Shown: positions 1 through 12,200, counted from the stretch's first letter. The stretch: DNA of 60,102 nt from Heterotrichella gracilis (GCA_032358255.1 JAULBX010025498.1:1-60102); one strand, 5' to 3'. Translations and numbers: made by a program. The notes: generated from the letters alone by a model not told the origin.

Positions 1-320
1 TACTCCTAGGTTGCTTAGTGCTTGGAAGCATGTAAAAGCAGACTGAAAGCAATGCCATGTAAACGCAGACATAATTATTAATAACAAAGAAGAATTGCCA
101 CACCACAAGGCAACTATTTGTACAACAAGTCAATATCAAACCAGCAGATGGTACAAATAGTGTTGGGACAAGGCAAATCTGGCGTACTTGCAGGAGTGCA
201 TAGAGTGCATGTAACTAAATTATAAGTACTTTCAAGACTGTCTACGTACAGGACTGTCTACGCAGAGGAGTAACATGAATGCATCTTATATCTATTATGC
301 AAGGGCTGCCTCCAGACTAG

Positions 321-608
321 TCCCTGCGCATCAAGGAGATTTTTCAAGAAATAAAGGAGATGGATGCTGACCGATTTGAGAGAGAACGACAGCTCCATAG
401 TACACCCTCAACTGAGGAAGGACCCCGCATTTTGGCAGCATACATGAGACAGCTTAGACAGCTACAAAAGGCGCTGGTCAATGAAAGGTTCAGAGAGATC
501 GAGGAAATTGCCACAGCTACCCGCAATCGCCTAAACATCTCTACAACACCATTTCATCCAGTCAGGGCAGCCGCAGCTCAGTGGACCAGCTCAGTGGACC
601 ATTTATGA
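321..608 (+). CDS. possible 3'-terminal exon, unrecognised helical protein (partial)
   Basis: An open stretch follows an in-frame stop at 318 and ends in TGA at 606-608. It may be entered through an acceptor near 314-320 (the sequence ends in CCAGACTAG). About 95 codons encode a charged helical segment rich in R, E, Q and L, with residues such as EIFQEIKEMDADRFERE and RQLRQLQKALVNERFREIEE, then a short Ser/Ala tail. It looks like the end of a coiled-coil protein whose earlier exons lie left of the window. I recognise no family and cannot exclude a chance ORF. A start codon at 360 is also possible. Confidence 0.3.
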   Translation, partial: SLRIKEIFQEIKEMDADRFERERQLHSTPSTEEGPRILAAYMRQLRQLQKALVNERFREIEEIATATRNRLNISTTPFHPVRAAAAQWTSSVDHL

Positions 609-831
609 CTAGTACACACTGTGGTAACTGTTGCAGTGCGATGGTGGTTATAATGGTGTAGATGGTGCTATGTGCACACGAACGGAACACGTGAAAGGAA
701 GGAAATGGTTGATGTGGAAAGGAGCCCAGTTAGCCCTGTGGACCTCATTTGTCTTTGCACACACCAATTCCTTCACCTACTTCACCTCAAATTGATTTAA
801 ATAACACATAAACAACATAATCCACACGTAC

Positions 832-1508
832 ATAAGCAGGTAGGGAGGGAGGTCTGGGTTCCAGACACCGTGATAGCACTCTGGCAGGAGTAACCGTCCG
901 TGTTGCTGCAATATTTGAAGAGCTGATACCACGCGCAGTTGTCGTCGCTGTTGCAGGCGTCGAAGCATGCTGTAGCGTTGCTTAAATATAATTCCGCAAT
1001 AACGAGACAGGGATACGGCACGGTGGAATTGTTGGGTCCTACGTTGTCGTGGACCCCACCAGTTAAAGTGAGGCACTGCAAGTCGGCTGGCTCGATCTCA
1101 TACGGCGGTGGGCACGGTGTGGCTGCACACAAAACACAATGAGATCTAGATTTTTTAACGAGAACGCTGATGCATCATGAAAGGAACGTAGATCAATAAC
1201 AGAACGTACAGAAGCAGGCCGGGAGCTCTTCGAGGGAGGGATCTCCATAGAGGGAGGGATCCGGAGGGAGGTCGTTGCTAGCGCTGGCAGGTGACGTCTG
1301 GCAGGTGGCGTCGCAAGACTTGGAAAGTTGGTAATTCGGGTAATACAGAGCCAAGCACGTGTCGTAGCAGGCTCCAGCGTTCAGTATTGGCTCTATGGCC
1401 GGGCCAAAGGTTACGTTTTGCGCCCGCTGTCGAGGTACTCATAGAAGCAGTTGCAAGTCATAGTAGGAACCGCTGCATCGGTCCCAAGGGCAAGGAGGCT
1501 GACCGTTA
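832..1508 (-). CDS. Cys-rich extracellular-type protein, two exons, partial and possibly frameshifted
   Basis: Two exons read on the minus strand. Exon B (832-1122) has a good acceptor (TTTTGTGTGCAG) and donor (GTACGT), is 291 nt and is flanked by phase-1 introns, so it is a symmetric 1-1 module. It encodes spaced cysteines and NxS/NxT sites (PNNSTVP, LSNATACFDACNSDDNCAWY), resembling secreted PAN/Apple-like or other Cys-rich modules. Exon A (1210-1508) ends with the same donor context and a similar LPACF ending. Within exon A the frame breaks at a short A-run (plus 1416-1419), where one extra base would restore reading. That suggests an assembly error or a decaying gene. Start and stop exons were not found. 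The family assignment is a guess from cysteine spacing. Confidence 0.45.
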
Positions 1509-2865
1509 CTGCGCAAGGAGGCACCAGTGGTTAGGATTTTAGGGAGGTGGGTGGGAACGGCTGGAGGGGTCATCCTTGCCAAGGGGGCCACAAGGGATCA
1601 ACGAGCCAAACAAAGACTACTAGTAGCCGCATAGGCATACTGCGGCTAAGCATACACAAAAAGCTGTTTTAGGGGTTATAACTGTAACCAATATTGTAAT
1701 TGCGGGTGTACACATGTCCTGTTACTGTACATGTATTTGCCGTAGATATGTGGGTGCGCCTGGTGATCAGGACATTGCAGCTGCCAACACCTACAACTCC
1801 AAGTACCAATTGTGCCAACCGGTTCGGAAAGACTACAGGCACCGCAACTGAGAATGGTTCTAACCGTTTAGGTGAGTGCCTGTGGATGCATGCATGCATG
1901 TGGTGATTGGATGCATGCATAACCCACATCTCATCCTGGTAGTCCCATCACTGCAAACCAACCTCACCTGCAACCACCACAACAAGCTTAAGCAGCGCGC
2001 AACCTGACAGGGTGGCCATCCTACCGCGATGCTGCAGCTGGTGCCAATTGGTACTTGCAAGTGCGGTGCGCCGATCTCGCTGGCGTTGGGCTTTTATAAA
2101 AGCTAACGCGTAGGCGGAGCTCCCTAGACTTGGGACCACAGCCAGGTCGAGGAGGTGCCCAACGCGTACGTGGCGTTAACGCTTGTTGCATGGACTGGGT
2201 ACACACGTTTGTAATGTTACCATGCAGTTCCCTGCGCATGCGCATATGCACATATATGGGGGGCCGCACTTCCCGCCCGGAGGGAAGTGAGCCCCCGTGG
2301 CACTTCTTGTACCGTACTGTTTCGGCCACTTGACCAAAACTAAATTCGCTCGTTCCCACCTGGAGGGAAGTGGGGCTCCGTGCAAGTGGCACTTTTGGAC
2401 CAAATCGATTTGGATATCGTCCATTGGCAAGGGCCCAAATATTTTGGTAAAATCGATCGAAATACGTCTTAAAAATATTGCTTTTGGTCGAAAACGTTGA
2501 ACATATGTAGCACTTCGGTACTTGAACTCCAAGTTGGAGCCGCTAGCGCGTGGCAAGGTTGGCAGAATTTTCATTTCAGCTGAAAAACAACTGCGGGGAG
2601 GGTGGTTGGTACTGCCATTGGCTACATTGGCCCATGTGCATTTGCTACACGTTAATCGTCCTTTCCATGTTTGGGGCACACATGCCCCATGTCTTATTCC
2701 CTCCACCGCTACCTTCGCTACCACCGGTGATTTGAAATGGAGCATAATGGGGAGGGTGTTTGACCTCGCTCCCAAAATGCGCGAACATGCCTGTAGCCCC
2801 CATAACCCCTATGCACATGAATTGGACTGAAACCTCCTGCTCTGCTCTGTATCTGTAGGGTACAC
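1509..2865. other. no gene resolved
   Basis: No convincing exon chain was found here. The stretch contains a diverged direct duplication of about 35 nt (around 2275-2310 and 2358-2393, sharing a GGAGGGAAGTG core and a downstream TGGCACTT). The open frames are short, lie on both strands and show no family motifs. Confidence 0.5.
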
Positions 2866-3198
2866 CCTCCCTTTGCTTTCGTCCCCTTGGCAAGTATGCG
2901 CCAGGCTGCCAGCGACACCCCTAATTACCCTAAAATAAAATTTGGAAATTCCTACCTCCCCGCCCTCCGCATATGACTTCAATGTGGCGAAAGTGCCTGA
3001 TCTGAGCCAAGGGTAATATTATGATAGTAGGTCATATTTACCCTTGATCTGAGGCTACCCCCCCTTTGCTTTCGCCCGATTGGCATGCGTGCGCCAGGCT
3101 GCCCGCCAGATCCCTATATCACCCTAAATTGAATTTGAAAATTCCTTTCCCCCCCTCCGCACATGAACTTCAGGGTTCCTGTAGTCCCTGACCTGAGC
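2866..3198 (-). repeat. two decayed copies of the sulfotransferase 3' end
   Basis: The last codons and stop region of the sulfotransferase terminal exon (plus strand 3199-3260) recur at about 3055-3115 and 2866-2925. The shared core reads CCCTTTGCTTTCG, followed by GCGCCAGGC. Each copy carries the same flanking run (AAATTCC, pyrimidine tract, CTCCGCA), so the repeat unit is about 140-190 nt. These lie downstream of the stop codon, so they are 3'-end duplications and not alternative splice sites. Confidence 0.75.
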
Positions 3199-6100
3199 CT
3201 ACCCCCCCTTTGCTTTCGCCCGCTTGACGCGCGTGCGCCAGGCCGCCAGCGAGATCCCGCGGTGCTTAGGCACCCCCACCCGGTCCGTCGGGAACTTCAG
3301 CAGGTCGAAATCCGACCTGAAGTAGCGGTATATGTTGGCCAGCGGGGTGCGCGCGGTGCGGGCCGAGGCATCCGCCAGGTACATTTCGGCGTACTGCTGC
3401 ATGCGGCGCGGGGCGGAGATGTCGTCCGCGGGGTTCTCCACGGGGACGGCCTCAATGGAAATGTTGGGGAGGCCCGCGGGCTTTCGCGCGTTGATCAGGC
3501 GGATGACCTGTGGGGGGTGGGGTGGGGGGTTGGTGGTGACGTTGGAGGGCGGCCGATGCAAGTATAAAGAAAGGGTGTGCACATGAAGAGGTGCAGGGAT
3601 CAGGGTTTGCACGCAAAGGAGGTTTAGGGATCAGCATTTGCACATGAGGAGGTTTGGGATTTAGAATTTGCACATCTCGATGCCCACCCACCTCCCTGAA
3701 ATTCTCCTCCATGTGCTCCACCCTGCCTATGTAGTCCACCGCAGGCACCAGCATGTGTGTGGCTTTGCCCCTTCCGCAAACCGATTATATTCCCAATACT
3801 ATCCAACACAACTGGTCATATCATCAATCCGGTGCCACCCCTGTCCCAGAGAGATTCAACCTCTCCCCACCCGTCCTCACGCACCTCCCTGAAATCCTCC
3901 TCCATGTGCTCCACCCTGCCTATGTAGTCCACCGCAGGCACCAGCATGTGCGTGGCGTTGCCCCTCCCAAACAGGCAGGGGCTCTGCAGCTCGGTGTGCT
4001 CCAGCACCCATCCCCAGGGCCGCTTGCAGCACCCCTTTTTGAAGTTGCAGGCGCTGGCGATGGCGGTAGGCACGCGCGCAAAGTCGGGGAACTTGAGCAT
4101 GCAGCTGCGGGGTTGGGGGTTGGGGGTTGGTCAGAGGGTGAAGGGTGCCAAATCTCATTACGGCCAGCGGGTAGTGGGTGTTGGGGTTGGGGAAACTGAG
4201 AATGCAATTGCGGGTATGGGCAGGGGGAGGTGACTCTGCAGATGCCCAAAGGTTGGCATATACTTAAATGACACATGCAGCCTGCCTTTGAAAAAGGCAC
4301 TTGAACTCAAGTGGTCAATATTTGTCTCTTGGTTTTCACTGGTTGTCTCCCCTCACCTGGCTCCAGCGCATATTGATGCTATATAATAATAACATTTTTG
4401 CTTATGAAAAAATGCCACTCATAATGATTCTCTCCCCTCGCCTTGGCTCCAGCGCGTACTTGACAACGTAATTTATATTAATGGCTCTTAAACGAGTACA
4501 AGTGTATGGTAAGGTATATTAATTAGTTGCCTCCCCGCACCTTGGCTCCAGAGCGTACTTGACGATGTGCTTGAACGACGACACCGCCCGGGTGAAGGGG
4601 TTGCGCACAAACGTGAACACAAAGTAGGAGGACCACACGCGCCGCACCTGCAGGCAATGGAGGCAACGTGTCACGTGCACGCCCGCCACAAAACCGCCAG
4701 GTGCACGTGCAAGTCTCCCCCTTCAATTCTATCACCATGTGCCACAGCTTGCACACCCTTGTACCCTGAGCCAATGCCGCCCAAGAGTAGGGGGTGCGCA
4801 CAGGTGAAAACAGAAAGTAGGAGGTCATTACCCGCCGCATCTGCATTGTTTATCGGACGTTTGATGACAGTATTATTCATGTAATATTATATGATAGCCG
4901 ATGCAGTACCACATCTCATGTGCATGTGCTTGTGCTCAAGGACCCTACTGCCGTCACCCTATGCCCTACACCCTATACCCTAAGCATTACCCTACCTCTT
5001 CCGCATTGGTCATGTACTCCAGGCACATCTGCTTGTCGTTGCACAGGGTGGCGCACCAGGCGGGGTCGTTGGCGCACACGCTAGGGTTTTCCCTGCAAAG
5101 AAAATAGTGCATAGGGTTACACGCTAGGGTTTTCCGCGAAAGGAACCACGTCATGCATTGGGTCACATGCTCACAGTTAAGGCAGATAGCAGCAAAGCAA
5201 GCGTGAGCATTATCTGAACCCTAAACCCTAAAACCCTAAGGCAGCTGGCAGCACCGCAAGTGGAGCAATCCCTGAACCTTAAACTCAAAACCATCAACTA
5301 AGAGATTTATCTGAACCCTAAAACCTAAACCGAGAGGCATTACCTGAACCCTAGGGTGCTGGCAATGGTGGTGCCCCCGTTCTTGGTGATGCGCACAAAC
5401 ACCACCCTGTACTTGTGGTCCACATAAAAGTGGCAGGAGGGCACCGGGGAGTGCAGCTGGCGCAGGCTCAAGGGGCCCTTCACAGTACCAGTTGCAAGCG
5501 GCTGCACAGAAAGAAACAAGTAATGTTAATTTTTACATGCCAGTTTTACAGTTTTCTTTCTATTATTAAGAGCAGCTGGCGCAGCCTCAGCGGGCCCTTC
5601 ACGGTACCCGCCGCAAGCGGGTGCACACAAAAGAAGCACTTGATGTAAAATTTACATGCCAGATTTAACATTTCTTTATGTTATTTAAAGCAGCTGGCGC
5701 AGGCTCAGCGGGCCCTTCACGGTACCCGCCGCAAGCGGCTGCACACAAGGGAGGCTTTGGGGTTTAGGGTTGAGAGTTTCGAATTTGGGGTTCAGGCCTC
5801 GTGCTGAACTGGCAGACAGCGCAAGTGGCGTACCGACAGGGTGCAGAAGAGACATTTTTCCGAAAGTCCCCAGCTACAACATCAGACTTGCATTGCATTT
5901 ATTTGTTTCCATCCTGTGCACATTAAACTGTCACCATGAAAACCATTACCTGCATTTCAAATCTTTATACACAACTTTTGCCACTTTTGGGGTTTTAGTC
6001 CCCACGTGAATGCATCCAACCCACTGCCCTCCCTGCATGCCCTAAACCCTAACCCCTAATCCCTAAACCCTACCTGCATGCCCTGCATCCAGCGCGTGAC

Positions 6101-7383
6101 CTCGTTGTCCCCATAATGCTCCTCTCCCTAAACCCTACCTGCATGCGCTAAACCCTAACTCCTAATCCCTAAACCCTACCTGCATGCCCTGCATCCAGCG
6201 CGTGACCTCGTTGTCTCCATAATGCTCCTCTCCCTAAACCCTACCTGCATGCGCTAAACCCTAATCCCTAATCCCTACACCCTACCTGCATGCCCTGCAT
6301 CCAGCGTGTGACCTCGTTGTCTCCATAATGCTCCTCTCCCTAAACCCTACATGCATGCGCTAAACCCTAACCCCTAACCCCTACACCCTACCTGCATGCC
6401 CTGCATCCAGCGCGTGACCTCGTTGTCCCCATAGTGCTCCGGCAGGCCATACCTCCCGGGGCTGAGATTGGTCATGTAGCGCATCAGGTGCTCAAAATTG
6501 TGGGGCAGGCCGGCCTGAGGGGGCACAATAGTTTGTTAAACACGCTACTTTTCAAACATAACATGCATTCCACGATATTCATCCAGCAACATAGACACCA
6601 TAGCAGACAGCCTTGCGCACCAGGCGCCACTTGTACCTTCTGTTGTTCCCCGTGTAGCCCTAGCTGGCTACCTCGTAGAGCATGTAGGGTTTAGGGTTTA
6701 GGGCTTCAGACATACCTGCTGCTGCTCCCCGTGCAACCCCGCAGGCTAGCTCAGCTGAGAGCACGTGGACATAGGGTTTAGGGTTTCAGACATACCTGCT
6801 GCTCTCCCTGTGCAACCCCGCGGGCTAGGACATGTAGAATTGGGGGTTTAGGGATTTTGTGTGCCACTCCTTACCTTTTGCTGCTCCCCGTGCAACCCCG
6901 CGGGTTGTCCCAGCGCACCCACCAGCTGATCCTTGGCAGCCTGGCAGGCTCTACAGGGTTTTTAGGGTCGTTTCCACGCACCTCCTCCTGGCCCCTATGG
7001 AACCTCACTACTAGCTACCTCTTAGCGCACGTGGAACTAAGGTTTTAGGGCTTTTTTTGCACCACTTCTTACCCTCTGCTGCTCCCCGTGAAGCCCGCGG
7101 GCTGCCTCAGCTTAGTGCATACAGAATTAGGGTTTAGGGTATACAGTCTAGGGTTTAGGGTCTAGGGTTTTGCACATACCTTTTGCTGCTCTCCATGAAG
7201 CCCCGCGGATTGCCCCAGCGCCCCAACTAGCTGATCCTTGGCAGCCTGGCTGGCTGCACAGGGCCCCAACACACCCACAAAAACAACAAGCAATAGGGGC
7301 CCCATAGGCCCCACCCATGCACCACGCGCCAGCTGGCGGCGTGTGGGTGGCGGCTGCTGTGTCGGGTGGCGGGGCGTGGGCAT
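3199..7383 (-). CDS. Golgi-type carbohydrate sulfotransferase (Sulfotransfer_2-like), 7 exons
   Basis: Exons (minus, 5' to 3'): 7180-7383, 6392-6514, 5344-5501, 4996-5092, 4541-4647, 3885-4104, 3199-3507; total 1218 nt, 405 aa. Phases agree at every junction. The N terminus is a type II signal anchor (about residues 26-46, GPLLLVVFVGVLG). PAPS-binding signatures are visible: a 5'-phosphosulfate loop-like RITKNGGTTIAS (about 146-157) and a 3'-phosphate motif VRNPFTRAVSSF (about 208-219). A family-typical IYRYFRSDFDLL lies near the C terminus. The likely reaction is transfer of sulfate from PAPS to a glycan in the Golgi lumen; the substrate is unknown. Nearly every exon has extra copies of its edges in the neighbouring introns. 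The start at 7383 was chosen as the ATG just before the anchor; the frame stays open further upstream. The family call is confident; the exact exon 1 length is less so. Confidence 0.85.
3640..5160 (-). repeat. exon-edge copies in introns 3-6 of the sulfotransferase
   Basis: Copies seen by eye: the exon 6 donor edge (DYIGRVEHMEENFREV, then a donor) at 3678-3782; the exon 5 donor edge at about 4345-4375 and 4430-4462 (CTGGAGCC context with TCCCCTC flanks); the exon 5 acceptor edge at about 4785-4845; the exon 4 acceptor edge at 5115-5150 (ACGCTAGGGTTTTCC). Each is a degenerate version of the true edge at 3885, 4541, 4647 and 5092 respectively. Confidence 0.75.
5560..5760 (-). repeat. two upstream acceptor-edge copies of sulfotransferase exon 3
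   Basis: The first 50-60 nt of exon 3 (encoding a PLATGTVKGPLSLRQL-like segment) with its TGTGCAG acceptor recur at about 5572-5632 and 5690-5748, spaced about 118 nt apart. All three copies keep a plausible acceptor, so splicing could in principle enter any of them. Only the copy ending at 5501 leads into the complete exon. Confidence 0.85.
6060..6391 (-). repeat. three donor-edge copies of sulfotransferase exon 2 with TTTAGGG spacers
   Basis: The exon 2 donor edge (encoding EVTRWMQGMQ, then GTAGGG) recurs at about 6074-6120, 6178-6226 and 6290-6337, ahead of the true edge at 6392. The period is about 105-115 nt. In gene orientation each donor runs directly into telomere-like GTAGGGTTTAGGG-type sequence. 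Confidence 0.9.
6695..7130 (-). repeat. donor-edge copies of sulfotransferase exon 1
   Basis: At least four diverged copies of the exon 1 3' end (encoding LVGALGQ.AGLHGEQQK, then a donor) lie at about 6712-6750, 6795-6830, 6872-6950 and 7073-7115. Telomere-like heptamers separate them. The copy at 6872-6950 is the longest. The true exon ends at 7180. Confidence 0.85.
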
Positions 7384-9291
7384 GGTGCCACCTGGCGGGG
7401 GTGTCACGTGGCGCCTAGGGAGGTGGCGGCTGGTGGTGGGGGTGTGCTTGGAGGTGGTGGGGTTGGCATGGTGTGTGGTGGGGGGTGGGGATGGGATGTG
7501 CCACTGGCTTGGAATGGCGCTGGATAGGGGGGGTCCTGCCCTGGTAAGGCGGTGTGTTGGCCTGCCTGTCAACTCTCCTGGTGTATGAAGTGCCCCTGTA
7601 GGCAGCGTGCCATGCGTATCCAAGCTACAGAGGCCCAAGCTCCACTTCTGAGGGTGGGTGGTGGTGCTGTTCCCCTTCAACCACCTGACTCCGGGCTGTA
7701 TGGGGTATACTGGGGGCACCAATCTGGGATGGTGTTGAGGGTAGGCCCAGTGTCTGGTGCTGCTGTGAGGTGGAAACCAAGGACTGTCGCCCTTGGAGCT
7801 GGAGACAGGTGGTTTCAGAGCATGCCAACGAGCTGAGTTGCCATGGGCTGCTGCTGAAGGGTGGATGTGGATGGCAGTCTCCCTGCAGCAGGTTGGTTTG
7901 ACAGATTTGAGAGGTTGGTGCAGCAGGACGACTTTGGACCTATTCAGCCGACATGTGATCGATCATCTCGGGAAAGCTGCTAGCCAAAGGGCTTTTGCAT
8001 AGCCCTAGCTAGTAAAAGGCGAAAAGCTTAGTGTCATGGGAACCACGGCTACCAACCAGGTTTGGACTCAGCAAGCTAAATCGGGTGTGCAACCCTTCAG
8101 ACATCAGAAACAACGGTCACGCACGGTGCATCAAAGCAACTTGGTACGGCTGACGGCAGTGCTGACGGCCGTCGTGTCATGTTGCATTCGTGGCACACCC
8201 CGCCAAATACAAATAGGCCTGAGATCTGCCTTTCAGAAGGCGAAACGATTGGCAGTCCGCTCTACGTATGGAGTATGGAGTATGAATGCATACCTTCCCG
8301 TCCTTTGTTTGCTCGACGATTGTGAGGGAAAGTGGACCTGGTATCTGTGCAGAACGTCTCGCTCGCACAGCAACACACAACGCTGGATCGGGTTCTACAA
8401 AGGCCGTCCACGCAAGCAACAGCCGGTTCAAATACGGCACGGTGAACCACGAACCAACCTAAGTAGACGTATCAACCCACTGATTACCCCAGGCTTCTTT
8501 ATTTGCTCTGATACCACTTTAGTGCCAAACAGTCACGTGCCACGCCCCTTTTGGGGAACAGAAGGGGCGCTGCTGCATGCATGCACGTTGCTTAACCTCG
8601 AGCACACCAAACACTACACTCGAACGCGCAGGTTGCACCTATCTTTACGTGGCAAGGAATATTCGCCTTACGGACGGCTTTGTTAAATTCAAATTGCATT
8701 TTTGACAGATGCATGCAGGCACCCACCAAAATTTTGCTGTCCGCACCACCGCCAAGCGTTGCCAATTTATTTATCCCTCCCAGTACTTTTCCGAACAACT
8801 AATACAAGCCACGGTATTCAAGCCCACCACCATATTAAACGCTAGTACTAGTCTAACGCATTTATTGTTGTCGCATGTTAGCCACAAGGGTGGCATCAGG
8901 GGGTGCAGCCTGTGCAATTAGCCTTTTGCCAGTGGGTGCTGCCTCCCCGCTCATCATATCCCTCAAACAACCCACCAGATCCCTTGGAACACCCACCACA
9001 AAGCCACCCAGCCTTGCCCCTGTCGTTCAGCGCCCCATGGCCACTTTGGTATCGCCTAGACTGGGCAACTAACCAGCAGCGCTAGCCAGGCAAAACATTA
9101 CCACCCTTGACCCTTGGTGGGATTGCAGTCTCCAGATCCTCTTTTACCTCCTTCAGAGCACCAGAACCAATAGATCTCCACCCAAAAGCCATCAGTTTTT
9201 CCCCTGGCACTAACCACCCCCATGGTTACGCAGTGGCCAGGCACCCTGGCACAAACCCTAAACCCTAAACCCTAAACCCCATGGACACGCC
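7384..9291. other. divergent intergenic region between sulfotransferase and GT8/DUF3431 genes
   Basis: No gene is supported here. It separates the starts of two genes transcribed away from each other and should hold both promoters. A 216-codon plus ORF (8036-8686) has no recognisable motif and looks accidental. On the minus strand, 8504-8516 reads TGGTATCAGAGC, the classical initiator-tRNA primer-binding site of LTR retroelements, but I see no LTRs or retroelement proteins around it. A perfect CCCTAAA run lies at 9250-9280, just before the next start codon. Confidence 0.5.
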
Positions 9292-12200
9292 ATGGCCAGG
9301 CACCCTGCCACCCCCTCCTGCCTGATCTACCCCTTGGCACTCCTCGCCCTGGTGGCGTGTGGGGCACTTGTGGCCTGGCAGCTTGTCACAGACAGCCACC
9401 TGGCAGATGGCTTCGCATGGACGGCTCAATGGGCGGCCCCTTGGAGAAACGGCTTCTTGGTGGGGCAGGTGCCTGGGAGTAACACACGGGGACTGGAGCT
9501 TGCACCGGGACGCGGTTCCACAAAAGCGAGGGTGGGTGTGCCTAAACCCTACAACCTAAACCCTGACCGAGGGTGTGCACACCACCTCAAGCATACCACG
9601 TGGGCCTGCACGCCACCATAGAAATACTCCACCATGGCCAGTTGAGTTGCAGGGTATTGAATTTTGCCTTACATTTGCAATGCACTACAAAACCTTTACC
9701 TGCGGCAAACATTCATGTCAGTTTTCTACTGCATCACAGTGCACGACACTGCAGTGCCTGCATAGTACCACCCCCGATCTTGGCCACAGCACCCAGCTCG
9801 TCACCCTGCACTATAACTGCAGGTTTTTTGTGCCTTTAAGGCACAGGGCAGATGTGGCTCAAGCGCCCTTTTGAAACCCTAGGCATGGTGGTGCAAGGCC
9901 TTAGGGATTGATTGCACAGCCTTAGGGTTTTTTGTGCACTGCGCAGGTGCGGTGGCTGGACACCCACCCCCCACCCCCCCACTCCTGCCTGTCGTCAGAC
10001 ACAGGGGGGGGATGGCACTGGGTTCCCTCCCCTGCATCACCCACCCTGGACCGCACAGCGGTGGTCACCATACTGAACTCTGATGCGGGCCTGCCACGTG
10101 AGTAGGGCTTTGTTAGTGTTTGGTGCTAGGGGTTTGTAGGCGGTGACGGCCTCATCGAGGGATGTATGCATGGCTTTTTGTTTGGCTTGGTAGCCTTGTA
10201 GTTGTAACCACACTGGGTTCCCTTCATTGCTGCATTTACCCTGAAGTGCACAGCGGAGAGCTGGAGGATGTTCAAGCCCCAAACCCTACACCCTAATCTT
10301 CGAACCCTAAATCCAAACCCTAGACCCTCCCTGGCTGCAGGCGCACTGGTCACCCTTGAGAGCTGGCGGGTGTTCAAGCCCCCACTGCCTCGCCATGATT
10401 TTGTGGTGCTGGTGGTGGTGGGGGGGGTGAAGGGGGTGGGTGCCGTCGCGCAGCTGCAGAGCAGGTGGGGGGGGTAGGGGGATGGTGTCGGATCCTCACC
10501 CTAAATGTGCCAGCCGCCCACAATTGTCATTACACACTAGCATCTCCTTTGGTCCGTTATTACAGAAATGTACATGTATATTTGTATATATATTTGAACA
10601 TATTTAGGTTTATTAGTGTACCGTTGTGACGGTAGCTATTTTTCATGGTCCATACATAATTTCTATCCCAGGTGCCCTTTTCGTGTATGAGGCTACACAA
10701 GCAGGAGGACTTTAATATATCACATATTAAAGTGATGTATTAAAGTCCTCCTGACACCAGCTCATCCTGTCACCTCGCACCACAGGGACTCAAATAGTTT
10801 TTTTTTTTTTTTTGACCCCCTGTTCGCACCAGCAAGACCCTCCCTCGTTTCCGCAGGGGGGCTGTCATCAAATTCATCGAAACCGCCATCCCCCAAGCTG
10901 CGGGGATTTCAGGATGTGCTGGGGATCCCCAGGGGTCGTGCCTGGAGCGCCTGCACGTGTGGCAGCTGACTGAGTACGATAGGGTTTTGTTTCTAACCCT
11001 AGGGTCCATCTTGCTGCGGGACTACGAGGAGGTATACCACACTTGTGGGGAGGTCATCGCGGCGGTGGGGGTGGCTGGGGATCCCCAGGCGCCAGTGGGG
11101 ATGATTGGAGCAGGTGGGTGGGTTAGGAGGTCTCAGAGCCCATGACTATAGGAAGGCGGATCATGGGCATTTGCGGGTTGCCAATGCCAATGGCCTTGCT
11201 TCCATGTGACAATGAGCCAACGATCACAACGCCACGGATCACAATGTTTATCTGGTGACTGAACAGGGGGTGTGCCAGGATACCCTAAACCCTAAACAAG
11301 GGTGGGTGGACGCACCCATGCTGCGCTGGGAGTAGTGCCAGCCAATGACCTCCTCCACCCCTCTCTCGTAATCCTAAACCCTAGCCATTGACCCAACAAC
11401 CCTTGATCGTTGACCCTTGACCAGCAGAAGCCTGAAATATTCACTCTTGACCCCGCAGAAGCCTACATCCTCGACCATTGAATCTTGACGCATATGTGTA
11501 TAATGTAATCCCTTGACCCCTGACCCTTGGCCCGCAGAAGCCATTGTGGCCACCCCCTGCATCGCCACCTTCGACCTCCCGGCAGCCACGGCAGCAGCTG
11601 GCAACTTCTCACACCGTAACCCTTGACCTCTCACTCTAAACCCTAACCCTACACCCTTGGCCCGCAGAAGCCTTTGTGGCCACCCCTTCCCATGCCACCT
11701 TCACCCTCCTGGCAGCCACGGCAGCAGCAGGCAACTTCGCACACCCTCATTTGGCAGACAATGCTGTACTTAGTGCGGTGTTTGGCGCCCGTGGGGGACT
11801 GAGGAGGCAAGGGGTGGCCACTGCGCTGTGTGCAGGGGATGGCAAGGGGAGCGAAGCCTGCGGGAAGCACTTCCTGTAAGTGTTTTCTGGCAATTGTTGC
11901 ATGAGACATAATGATGTACATCGAGGTTTGTAGGTAGAGCGGGTGTGTTGGGAGTGGGTAGTGAGTGATGCGCTGCTGAGTGGGGTGGTTGGCAGGGGTG
12001 TGTGGGGGGGGGGGTTGCGCTGAGGAGGCAAGGGGTGGCCAGTACGCTGTCTGCAGGGGATGGCAAGGGGAGCGAAGCCTGCAGGAAGCACTTTCTGTAC
12101 GTTCTTTGCATGCATTTGCTGCTAAAGTTTGGGTCATTACTGTAGGGGTTTTTCTGGCAGATGTTGTGGGGTTGTGCACAGCTTGCAGGCTTGCGTGTGT

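Noticed and set aside
2176..2775. 199-codon minus-strand ORF
   Set aside because: It runs across an internal direct duplication, has overlapping frames on both strands, and shows no family signature.
8036..8686. 216-codon plus-strand ORF between the sulfotransferase and GT8/DUF3431 genes
   Set aside because: No motif, no splice context and unremarkable composition. Long accidental frames are expected in this GC-balanced sequence.
9250..9285. True chromosome end suggested by CCCTAAA runs
   Set aside because: The runs are short, interrupted, in both orientations and inside introns throughout the window, so they are interstitial telomere-like repeats.
9755..9822. Possible extra exon of the GT8/DUF3431 gene (encoding LGHSTQLVTLHYNC)
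   Set aside because: It has an acceptor and a donor, but 68 nt in that phase breaks the frame of the next exon, whereas leaving it out joins exons 1 and 2 in phase.
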